Source: Ktedonobacterales bacterium (GTDB taxonomy: Bacteria; Chloroflexota; Ktedonobacteria; Ktedonobacterales; Ktedonobacteraceae). Taken from it: a DNA stretch of 47,936 nucleotides. The DNA is taken from the NCBI GenBank assembly GCA_027451525.1, contig DAIDJF010000042.1:1-47936 (forward strand). The letters run 5' to 3'. The notes under the pieces were generated by a model. The model had not been told where the DNA came from. It saw only the letters and a program-made list of their open reading frames with translations, and searched no databases. Position numbers and translations under genes: made by a program. Positions 7,622-14,781 of this stretch are shown piece by piece (the stretch's first letter is position 1; the number at the start of each line of letters is the position of its first letter).

Positions 7622-7840
7622 ATGATGATTTGTCCACAAGTCACGCAATTACTACACCAAGTTTTTCCTGTCGCATTTGCCTATGAAGCTGCGATTCTTG
7701 TTCTTGTCACAAGTTTTTTTAGCTACATGGTCTTTCAGGAAGTTGTTAAAATACTTAGACAAAGGCGACAGCTATCTGATAAAAGGAACTTGTTGGATAA
7801 CACTGTAGGACAGCAAATTGAGGAGTGTACGTTTGCTTAG
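7622..7840 (+). CDS. small single-helix membrane protein
   Basis: The ATG at 7622 (AAAGG 8 bases upstream) gives 72 residues. One hydrophobic helix near residues 17-38 (AFAYEAAILVLVTSFFSYMVF) is followed by a basic, polar tail with KILRQRRQ. No family is recognised. It is the last member of the small-protein unit at 6.9-7.8 kb and is closed by a hairpin. It may be a second immunity or membrane-targeting component. A longer frame from a TTG at 7592 exists but has no better ribosome-binding site. Confidence 0.5.
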   Translation: MMICPQVTQLLHQVFPVAFAYEAAILVLVTSFFSYMVFQEVVKILRQRRQLSDKRNLLDNTVGQQIEECTFA

Positions 7841-7842
7841 TG

Positions 7843-7877
7843 GTATCGGGATTTCTAACCAGCAGAAATCCCGATAC
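7843..7877. terminator. bidirectional terminator hairpin
   Basis: GTATCGGGATTTCT (7843-7856) and AGAAATCCCGATAC (7864-7877) form a perfect 14-bp stem with a 7-base loop between the convergent ends of the small-protein unit and carB. It lacks a long T-run on either side but its position fits transcription termination for both. Confidence 0.65.
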
Positions 7878-7892
7878 TAGATGAACTCGTTT

Positions 7893-10800
7893 TTATGCGT
7901 CGTATTCGTTCCACGATAAAACGGGAATGTGGGCGATATCCTTGCTTGCTAGCGCGTGCAGGAAGAGACGCATCTGCTTGATCTTGGTAATCAGCGGCAC
8001 GTTGCTATCAATGGTGCGACGGCGCATCTGATAATACTCGTCGCTCTCCTCTTGCGCGAGATTGGTAGCGATGATGGCGAGATCAATGAATCGCGCGCGT
8101 ATACATTGCTCTAATGTCAAATCGCCTTCTCCCTCACGCCGCACGAGTGTTGCTGAGAGGTCAAGCGAACGTAGCATATGATAGGTTTCTGCGGTTGCGT
8201 AGAATGGCAAGCCAATCTTCTTCAAGTCCTCGACGCTCTGAGCAAGGGCCGCCAGTTTCTCCTCACCCGCGATACTCAAGAAGATACCGCGTTTAGGAAT
8301 ACTGCCGCCAGTTGCCAGGATTGCTTTCAGGTATGCCTCTTCCACATCCTCGCCAAAGCACGCGACCTCACCTGTCGAGGCCATTTCGACATGTAAGATT
8401 GGGTCAGCACCCGTCAGGCGCGCAAACGAGAACTGTGGAGCCTTGACCGCGACAAACTTGGGCGTGGGCACATCTATTGCTGGAACTTCGGGTTGAAAGA
8501 GCGCGTCCACAAACATTTCCATAAAGTTGACGCCCGTGACTTTTGAGATGAATGGGAATGTGCGTGATGCGCGCAGGTTGACTTCGATTACGGCGATTTG
8601 CCCCTCTTTGACCAGGAATTGAATGTTAAACGGTCCCGTGATCTCCAACGCGGCGGCTATCTCGCGTCCAATCTGTTCAATCTGCGCCAGTTGCTTGTGC
8701 GTGATTGTTTGTGGAGGGAGCATAATTGTTGCATCGCCGGAGTGTACACCAGCGTTTTCGACATGTTCCGAGATCACAAAGCCCTTGATGTTGCCATACT
8801 GCGCGACTGCGTCAAACTCGACCTCTCTAGCGTGCTCGAAAAACTTTGTGACTGTCACGGGATGCTCTGGTGAGACCGCTGCTGCTTGTTGCGCGTACTG
8901 AACCAGTTCGTCAGGTGTTGAGCAGATACGCATTGCGCTACCCGATAACACGTACGATGGGCGCACCAGCACGGGATAGCCGACCCGTTGCGCGAAATGC
9001 AGCAGTTCGTCAAGCGAGATGAGACTATTCCACTGCGGTTGCTGAATGCCCAGGCTATCAAGCAAGCGCGAGAACTTGTTGCGGTCCTCAGCGCGATCAA
9101 TCGAGGCCGCCGAGGTTCCCAGCAGGCGACAGCCATACTGATCAAGGGCCTTTGCGCGGTTATTGGGTGTTTGACCACCGACAGAGACGATCAAGCCGTG
9201 CGCCTGCTCAAAATCGTAGATGTCGGCAATGCGCTCAAAGCTCAATTCCTCGAAGTAGAGGCGGTCGGATACATCATAATCGGTCGAGACCGTTTCAGGA
9301 TTGCAGTTGATGATAATCGAACGCTTGCCATACTTTTTGAGCGCGTCAACGGTACTGACGCTCGTCCAGTCGAACTCGACCGAGGAGCCGATGCGATAGG
9401 GACCGGATCCAAGCACGATCACGCCCTCATCTGCCAGTGCTTCAACATCGCTATGCTGTCCGTGATAGGTCGTGTAGAGGTAGTTCGTCTCAGCTGGAAA
9501 CTCGGCTCCCAGCGTGTCAATCTGAAAAACGGCGGGTGTGATGCCAAAGTGTGTGCGCAATGTACGGATGGCACGTTCGCTCTTGTTCGTCAGTTCGCTG
9601 ATACGCTTATCGGAGAGACCGACCTGTTTTGCCTGTAGAAGCGCGTCAGGTGAGAGCGTATCATCAGCGGCAATACTTTCCTCGACATCGACAATATGCT
9701 TGATGCGCTGTAAAAACCAGGGGTCAATGCCTGTCAGCGTGTATATCTCTTCAATCGAGATGTTGTGCTGCAAGGCTTTTGCCAGCGCGAAGGTGCGTTT
9801 AGGTGTCGGCTTGCGCAGGTACGTTATTACCTCGTCAAGGTCAGCGAACAGGCTATCGGTCTTGACGGCACTTACGCCCTCGTAGCCCTGATCGAGCATA
9901 CGTAGTGCTTTCTGAAAGGCTTCCTCAAAGGTGCGCCCGATGCCCATCACTTCACCGACCGATTTCATGCCCGTGCCGATCTTTTCATCGACGCCCTTGA
10001 ACTTTTCTAAATCCCAGCGTGGAATCTTGACGACGAGATAGTCCAAGCTTGGCTCAAAGCAGGCTTTTGTGACGCCCGTGACCTTGTTGGTCAGTTCGGT
10101 CAAATTGTAGCCGAGGGCCAGTTTGGCGGCGACATAGGCTAATGGATAGCCAGTGGCTTTGCTGGCAAGAGCCGAACTGCGCGAGAGACGGGCGTTGACC
10201 TCGATGACGTAATATTCGGTACTACGCGGGTTGAGCGCGAACTGTACGTTACACTCGCCGACGATGCCCAGGCTTCTGACGATCTTAATTGCGACTGTGC
10301 GTAGCAGGTGATACTCTTCATTGTTGAGCGTCTGGCTTGGTGCGATGACGATAGACTCGCCCGTATGGATGCCGAGCGGGTCCATGTTTTCCATGTTACA
10401 GACGGTGATGCAGTTATCGTACTGATCGCGCACCACTTCGTATTCTACTTCTTTATAATGGTGCAGATACTGCTCAATCAGAACCTGAGGCGTGAAGGCC
10501 AGCGCGCCCGTGACGATCTGTTCCAGCTCCTGGCGACTTTTCGCGATACCGGAGCCTTGCCCGCCGAGCGCGAAGCCAGCGCGCACCATAACTGGGAAGC
10601 CAATCTCTTCGCCAATCGCCAGCGCGTTTTCCAGTGTGGTCGCACTGCGACTCTGGGGCGTGGCAACATCAATTTGTTTGAGATGCTCGGCAAATTTCTG
10701 GCGATCCTCAGTCAGGATGATCGCGCTGATCGGCGTGCCCAGGATGGTCACGTGATGCCGCTCTAAAATGCCCTGCTCAAAGAGTTCGATGCCGCAGTTG

Positions 10801-11078
10801 AGGGCAGTCTGCCCGCCAAAAGAGAGCAGAATGCCATCTGGTTTTTCGCGCTCGATGATTTTTTCGACAAAAAATGGCGTGACGGGCAGGAAGTAGACAC
10901 GGTCTGCCAGCAATTTTGAGGTCTGGATGGTCGCGATATTGGGATTGACCAGCACGGTCTGGATGCCCTCTTCGCGCAGAGCCTTCAACGCCTGTGAGCC
11001 AGAGTAATCAAACTCGCCTGCCTGTCCGATTTTGAGTGCGCCCGCCCCCAGCACCAGCACTTTGCGTATCTGCTTCAT
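7893..11078 (-). CDS. carB: carbamoyl-phosphate synthase large subunit
   Basis: The 1,061-residue product makes carbamoyl phosphate from ammonia, bicarbonate and two ATP for arginine and pyrimidine synthesis, using ammonia channelled from CarA. It opens with VLVLGAGALKIGQAGEFDYSG, the hallmark of the first ATP-grasp half (residues ~1-400), followed by the oligomerisation region (~400-545). The second ATP-grasp half restarts at VIVLGSGPYRIGSSVEFDW, and a methylglyoxal-synthase-like allosteric domain with GEEKLAALAQSVEDL occupies the last ~130 residues. Length matches the family (about 1,070). It overlaps the end of carA by four bases (ATGA), so the two are translationally coupled. Both are downstream of a T-box leader. 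Confidence 0.97.
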   Translation of the reverse strand: MKQIRKVLVLGAGALKIGQAGEFDYSGSQALKALREEGIQTVLVNPNIATIQTSKLLADRVYFLPVTPFFVEKIIEREKPDGILLSFGGQTALNCGIELFEQGILERHHVTILGTPISAIILTEDRQKFAEHLKQIDVATPQSRSATTLENALAIGEEIGFPVMVRAGFALGGQGSGIAKSRQELEQIVTGALAFTPQVLIEQYLHHYKEVEYEVVRDQYDNCITVCNMENMDPLGIHTGESIVIAPSQTLNNEEYHLLRTVAIKIVRSLGIVGECNVQFALNPRSTEYYVIEVNARLSRSSALASKATGYPLAYVAAKLALGYNLTELTNKVTGVTKACFEPSLDYLVVKIPRWDLEKFKGVDEKIGTGMKSVGEVMGIGRTFEEAFQKALRMLDQGYEGVSAVKTDSLFADLDEVITYLRKPTPKRTFALAKALQHNISIEEIYTLTGIDPWFLQRIKHIVDVEESIAADDTLSPDALLQAKQVGLSDKRISELTNKSERAIRTLRTHFGITPAVFQIDTLGAEFPAETNYLYTTYHGQHSDVEALADEGVIVLGSGPYRIGSSVEFDWTSVSTVDALKKYGKRSIIINCNPETVSTDYDVSDRLYFEELSFERIADIYDFEQAHGLIVSVGGQTPNNRAKALDQYGCRLLGTSAASIDRAEDRNKFSRLLDSLGIQQPQWNSLISLDELLHFAQRVGYPVLVRPSYVLSGSAMRICSTPDELVQYAQQAAAVSPEHPVTVTKFFEHAREVEFDAVAQYGNIKGFVISEHVENAGVHSGDATIMLPPQTITHKQLAQIEQIGREIAAALEITGPFNIQFLVKEGQIAVIEVNLRASRTFPFISKVTGVNFMEMFVDALFQPEVPAIDVPTPKFVAVKAPQFSFARLTGADPILHVEMASTGEVACFGEDVEEAYLKAILATGGSIPKRGIFLSIAGEEKLAALAQSVEDLKKIGLPFYATAETYHMLRSLDLSATLVRREGEGDLTLEQCIRARFIDLAIIATNLAQEESDEYYQMRRRTIDSNVPLITKIKQMRLFLHALASKDIAHIPVLSWNEYDA

Positions 11079-12208
11079 GCCATCCGCTCCAGAAAGTAAT
11101 CAAAAATCCACTCGGTATCGCTTGGGCCTGGGTTAGCTTCTGGATGGAACTGCACGGACATGAATGGTTCGCTGGTGTGCATAATTCCCTCGTTGCTACC
11201 ATCGTTGGCGTTGATAAACCAGGGTTGGAAGTCAGGGGGTAGCGTACCGACAGCGAAGCCGTGATTCTGCGTTGTGATGTAGCAGCGTTGCGTGCCTTGC
11301 ATAATACAGGGCTGGTTCTGACTGCGATGGCCGAATTTCAGCTTGTAGGTATCGCCACCCGCCGCCAGCGTTAGTAGTTGGTTGCCGAGACAGATGCCCA
11401 GCGTTGGCACTTTACGCTCTAAAGCCTGCTTGATGGTTTCAATCGCGGCTGTTGCCAGTTTGGGATCGCCGGGGCCGTTAGAGATGAGCAGGCCATCAAA
11501 ATCAAATGCGTGTTGCTCATCAAAGAGAGGATAGTTCCAGGGAATGACCGTTACGCGCACGTCGCGTTTGAGCAGGCAGCGCACGATGTTATATTTCGCG
11601 CCACAGTCCAGCACGACGATATGCTTCTCGCCCTCGCCAATCTGCATAACTGTTTGTGTAGAGACCTGCGCGACCAGATTATCGAGGTTGGGGTCATGGA
11701 AGGGGATATCTTTTTCAAAGACGATTTTGCCCAACATCGCTCCATGCGTGCGGATATGTTGTGCCAGTTTGCGCGTATCCTTGATCTCCAGCGCTGGTAC
11801 ATGCTGCTGCTTGAGCCACGTGCTCAGTGTCATCGCATTTTGCGCGTGAGAAGGCGTATCAACATACTCAGAGACGACCAGACCCGCGATATGCACGCGC
11901 TCGCTTTCCCAGTAGTGTTGCACAGGAACGCCATAGTTGCCGATCAATGGGTAGGTCATAATCAGGATTTGTCCGGCGAAGGAGGCGTCAGTAAAGGCTT
12001 CAGGATAGCCGACCATGCCCGTGCTAAACACGACCTCACCCGCTATTGCGCCTTCGTAGCCAAATGAGCGGCCCTCAAAAATGGTACCGTCTTCTAAGAT
12101 CAGCGAGCCATAAATGGGTTGTATTGCCAGCGTCTCGCTCAGGAGCGCATCATCCAATTTATCAAGTTGTGTCAGTGCAGACGGATACTGCATTAGCTGT
12201 ACGTTCAT
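11075..12208 (-). CDS. carA: carbamoyl-phosphate synthase small (glutaminase) subunit
   Basis: 377 residues. The N-terminal domain (LILEDGTIFEGRSFGYEG, TDASFAGQILIMTYPLIGNYG) is CarA-specific. A class I glutamine amidotransferase domain follows, with the nucleophile Cys273 in TLGICLGNQLL and the His355/Glu357 pair in QFHPEANPGPSDT. It hydrolyses glutamine and feeds ammonia to CarB. The ATG at 12208 has GAGGAAG upstream; this adds ~30 residues before the usual CarA start. Its 3' end overlaps carB. The transcript begins about 500 bases upstream and passes through an intrinsic terminator controlled by a T-box, so expression should rise when the matching tRNA is uncharged. Confidence 0.96.
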   Translation of the reverse strand: MNVQLMQYPSALTQLDKLDDALLSETLAIQPIYGSLILEDGTIFEGRSFGYEGAIAGEVVFSTGMVGYPEAFTDASFAGQILIMTYPLIGNYGVPVQHYWESERVHIAGLVVSEYVDTPSHAQNAMTLSTWLKQQHVPALEIKDTRKLAQHIRTHGAMLGKIVFEKDIPFHDPNLDNLVAQVSTQTVMQIGEGEKHIVVLDCGAKYNIVRCLLKRDVRVTVIPWNYPLFDEQHAFDFDGLLISNGPGDPKLATAAIETIKQALERKVPTLGICLGNQLLTLAAGGDTYKLKFGHRSQNQPCIMQGTQRCYITTQNHGFAVGTLPPDFQPWFINANDGSNEGIMHTSEPFMSVQFHPEANPGPSDTEWIFDYFLERMA

Positions 12209-12290
12209 GCGGTCTTCCTCATTTCCCTACGTTGTGTAGTGGTAGAGCTAACGTGTTAGTCAAGATGTGAAACTGTGGAAGAAGAGGTAA

Positions 12291-12330
12291 TAAAAAAATC
12301 CCGCCCCTTCCAGTGTTTTGAAGGGACGAG
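12291..12330 (-). terminator. T-box terminator before carA
   Basis: On the minus strand CGTCCCTTC (12328-12320), a 9-base loop, then GAAGGGGCGG (12310-12301) and seven Ts (12298-12292). The CGTCCCT 5' arm directly follows the T-box, as in classic Firmicutes T-boxes, so antiterminator and terminator are alternative folds. Confidence 0.85.
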
Positions 12331-12502
12331 AGTAGTTGTATCAGAGGCAGATGCTCTTGTTGACTACACCCGTGGTGCCACCCATCTTGTCGCCATCAAC
12401 TCCCTAGTTTTTCTGAGCGTCATTGCCAGAAACGATGGTGACCGCTTTTTTCCTGGTTATTTCCTGCATGGGAACCACCCACCTGTACCTACTTGCCCTT
12501 GT

Positions 12503-12533
12503 GCGAGGACAGACATGATATATCGGTCCCTAC
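12503..12533. repeat. dispersed palindromic repeat inside the T-box linker
   Basis: On the minus strand GTAGGGACCGATATATC followed by ATGTCTGTCC matches the GTAGGGAC...GATTTATC...GTCC core of the element at 5115-5259. It lies between stem I and the antiterminator of the T-box, a region that tolerates length changes. Confidence 0.55.
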
Positions 12534-12691
12534 CTGTTTAGAATATCCAAGATGATACCGCCAAGGCTTTCTTCGGTCAGCCGCTCCCGAATGCGTTCTG
12601 AGCTGGATTGCCTTCCGAACTTTCACCATCTATCGGATCGCTGTTGACTACCAGACTCGTACTATTTTCGTTCAGCGCGGGTCAGAACGTG

Positions 12692-12697
12692 TATAAT
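12692..12697 (+). promoter_or_regulatory. -10 box for purK
   Basis: TATAAT at 12692-12697 is a perfect -10 hexamer 31 bases before the TTG/ATG region of purK. The -35 region is weak (GTTCAG at 12670-12675, 16 bases away). It faces the carAB promoter. Confidence 0.4.
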
Positions 12698-12714
12698 ATT
12701 GTATGTTACTAATC

Positions 12715-12743
12715 ATGATAACAGCAGTTGAGCGGAATGTCAA
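12715..12743 (-). promoter_or_regulatory. carAB promoter, overlapping the purK start
   Basis: On the minus strand TTGACA (12743-12738) and TATCAT (12720-12715) are separated by exactly 17 bases. The transcript would start near 12708, just upstream of stem I of the T-box. The -35 box overlaps the ATG of purK, so both genes share this DNA. Confidence 0.65.
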
Positions 12744-13987
12744 GGATTATTGACACCACTCCTGCCGTTGCCTACAATGAAGAAAATACGAGCAACGTAT
12801 TGGAGAGCAAATTTACCGTGCATTCATTATCTCATTATCCACAAGCGGAGCAGGCAATCATCGCGTCCACGCGCGTTGGCATTATTGGTGGCGGGCAATT
12901 GGGCCTGATGCTCGGTGAAGCCGCCCGTGACATGCATTTCGCGGGTATCACCGTGCTTGACCCGACAGAACACTGTCCCGCCTCGGTCGTCGCGGAACAG
13001 CTTGTCGGTAGCCTGAAAGATGCTGCCGCCATTCGCCGTTTAGCCGCTCAAAGTGATGTTGTTACTTTTGAAATAGAGCATATCAATACGCAGGCTCTCA
13101 AAGAGTTGGAGCACGAGGGCGTACAGATATATCCTTCACCGGACTCGCTGGCGATCATTCAGGACAAGTATCGTCAGAAAGAATTTCTCGCGCAACACGG
13201 CATTCCTGTCGCGCCTTATATGGAAGTCGCGGATGCGAGCGATATTGAGCGTGCGGCACAAGAGTGGGGCTATCCGCTCGTGCTGAAGGCGAAGAAAGAT
13301 GCCTATGATGGGCGTGGCAACGCGCGCATTAACAACGCACAAGAGGTCGCAACGGCTCTGGCGCGTCTGGCTGGGCGAGAATTGTATGTCGAGAAGTGTT
13401 TGACGCTGGCGAAAGAACTGGGCGTGATGATTGCGCGCAACCGCCGAGGCGAGTTAGCAGCCCATCCCGTTGTCGAGATGCTACACGAGCGCGATATCTG
13501 CCAGATTGTGCTGGCCCCCGCTCCAATAGATGCAGCGTTGCAGCACGAGGCGCAACAGATCGCGCTTCAGGCTATCGGCTACTTGCAAGGCGCGGGCATC
13601 TTTGGCGTTGAGATGTTTCTCGATACTGACGGGCATATTTGGCTCAACGAGATTGCTCCTCGTCCGCATAATCTGGGTCACTATACAATAGAGGCATGCG
13701 AAACGTCACAATTCGCGCAACATCTGCGTGCGATTACCGATCTCTCTCTAACATCGACGGCCATGCGTTATCCCGCTGCTGTGATGATAAATATCCTGGG
13801 TACACGCAATGGATCCGCGCACGTAGAGTGGTTGCGTCCTCTCGACATGACGGATATCTTTGTGCATATTTATGGGAAACACGAGACACGGGTAGATCGC
13901 AAGATGGGCCATATTACGGTTGTCGGTGATGAGCTATCCGCTGTCTATCAACGTGCGCAAGAGGCGAGAGCGGCCCTCTCGATTTAA
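12737..13987 (+). CDS. purK: N5-carboxyaminoimidazole ribonucleotide synthase
   Basis: An ATP-grasp enzyme that carboxylates aminoimidazole ribonucleotide to N5-CAIR in purine synthesis. The PurK signature GIIGGGQLGLML starts near residue 47, TFEIEHINTQAL and the ATP-grasp VLKAKKDAYDGRGN follow, and LNEIAPRPHNLGHYT provides the metal and phosphate ligands, all intact. About 45 residues precede the usual PurK start (IIDTTPAVAYNEENTSNV...), so an internal start is possible. A TTG at 12728 in the same frame would add three residues. purE follows after 17 bases. The order purK-purE is the reverse of many bacteria. Confidence 0.93.
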   Translation: MSRIIDTTPAVAYNEENTSNVLESKFTVHSLSHYPQAEQAIIASTRVGIIGGGQLGLMLGEAARDMHFAGITVLDPTEHCPASVVAEQLVGSLKDAAAIRRLAAQSDVVTFEIEHINTQALKELEHEGVQIYPSPDSLAIIQDKYRQKEFLAQHGIPVAPYMEVADASDIERAAQEWGYPLVLKAKKDAYDGRGNARINNAQEVATALARLAGRELYVEKCLTLAKELGVMIARNRRGELAAHPVVEMLHERDICQIVLAPAPIDAALQHEAQQIALQAIGYLQGAGIFGVEMFLDTDGHIWLNEIAPRPHNLGHYTIEACETSQFAQHLRAITDLSLTSTAMRYPAAVMINILGTRNGSAHVEWLRPLDMTDIFVHIYGKHETRVDRKMGHITVVGDELSAVYQRAQEARAALSI

Positions 13988-14004
13988 AAGGAATAAATAC
14001 TGGT

Positions 14005-14607
14005 ATGGAAACGAACGAAACACCTGCGCTTATGCAGCAGATGAGCGAACATGGCGTGCTGGTCTCGCCAGAAGGCATTGGTAGTGCGGCACGAGGAGTA
14101 CCTCGCGTGCTGGTGACGATGGGTAGCGACTCTGATCTGCCCTTGATGATGAAGGCTGTGGACACGCTACGGCACGAGTTTGGTATTTCGTGTTTGGTGC
14201 AGATTAATTCGGTGCATCGTGACCTGCGCGCGATGGTGCAGCATATCGAGAATCTGCCCCCATCGGTGCAGGTCATCATTGCCTGCGCGGGTGGAGCGGC
14301 CCACTTGCCCGGCAACATTGCCGACCTGCGTGCTGACCTGCCCGTTATTGGTGTGCCCCGAGATCTGGGCGCGCTCAAAGGCATTGATGCCCTGCTCTCG
14401 ATGGTGCAGATGCCTGAAGGCGCACCTGTCGCCGTCATGGCGATTGGCGATGCGGGAGCCGTCAATGCCGCCATTCACGCTGCTAAAGAACTGGCAATCG
14501 CTGACCCCGTCATCCGTGAGCGTCTCCAGGCATATGCGGAGAAGCGCAAAGCCAAGGTGCGCAAACAGAACCAGACGCTCGAAAACAAATTAGAGAGCTA
14601 TTCATAA
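14005..14607 (+). CDS. purE: N5-carboxyaminoimidazole ribonucleotide mutase
   Basis: Takes N5-CAIR from PurK and moves the carboxylate to give CAIR. Class I PurE features are visible: VTMGSDSDLPLMMKA, the catalytic-loop motif SVHRDL (usually SAHRTP; the His is kept), ACAGGAAHLPGNIA and PVIGVP. The 200 residues include an extra ~30 at the N-terminus and a basic tail (EKRKAKVRKQNQ) not needed in the usual ~160-residue enzyme. The AAAGGAA upstream is 12-13 bases from the ATG, a rather long spacing. It forms a two-gene operon with purK. Confidence 0.93.
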   Translation: METNETPALMQQMSEHGVLVSPEGIGSAARGVPRVLVTMGSDSDLPLMMKAVDTLRHEFGISCLVQINSVHRDLRAMVQHIENLPPSVQVIIACAGGAAHLPGNIADLRADLPVIGVPRDLGALKGIDALLSMVQMPEGAPVAVMAIGDAGAVNAAIHAAKELAIADPVIRERLQAYAEKRKAKVRKQNQTLENKLESYS

Positions 14608-14647
14608 TAAAACGCGCAATAACGCATTTTAATGAATAAATATGGCG

Positions 14648-14755
14648 GTAGGGGCGTGATTTATCGCGCCCTGTTCGCACATCGATCGGCCTGGGGAGCC
14701 ATGTGGCAGGCCATGCGAACAGGGGACGCGGGCGTGATTCCATCATGCCCGCGTC
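14648..14755. repeat. repeat cluster with nested palindromes between convergent genes
   Basis: GTAGGGGCGTGATTTATCGCGCCC (14648-14671) is a family member of the dispersed repeat. Next, CCTGTTCGCA (14670-14679) pairs with TGCGAACAGG (14714-14723) and encloses GGCCTG/CAGGCC (14688-14693 and 14707-14712). A third stem GACGCGGGC/GCCCGCGTC occupies 14725-14755. The whole may serve as a bidirectional terminator for purE and the SIS gene, or as a composite of mobile palindromes. Confidence 0.65.
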
Positions 14756-14781
14756 AATGATGCCAAAGCGTAGTTTCTTGG

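Larger units (their letters stand above)
12291..12708 (-). promoter_or_regulatory. T-box riboswitch controlling carAB, specifier CGC (arginine)
   Basis: Read on the minus strand, the leader has the ordered parts of a class I T-box. Stem I carries an AGTA motif (12663-12660), an AGCGA bulge segment (12642-12638) and an apical loop GATGGTGAAAG (12630-12620). The 3' side of the specifier loop reads GAA-CGC-A (12598-12592). The T-box sequence GGGTGGCACCACG (12383-12371) is the antiterminator bulge that pairs with the tRNA acceptor end. TCGTCCCTTC then begins the terminator. Helices CGCT/AGCG and CGAA/TTCG close the specifier loop and place CGC, followed by a purine, as the codon. Reading one base later would give GCA (Ala), but then the following base is T. 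An arginine sensor suits carAB. The spacer between stem I and T-box contains a dispersed repeat. Confidence 0.85.

Noticed and set aside
12471..12480. Second T-box-like sequence GGGTGGTTCC on the minus strand
   Set aside because: It lacks the conserved ACC-CG part and has no terminator after it. The full T-box is at 12371-12383.
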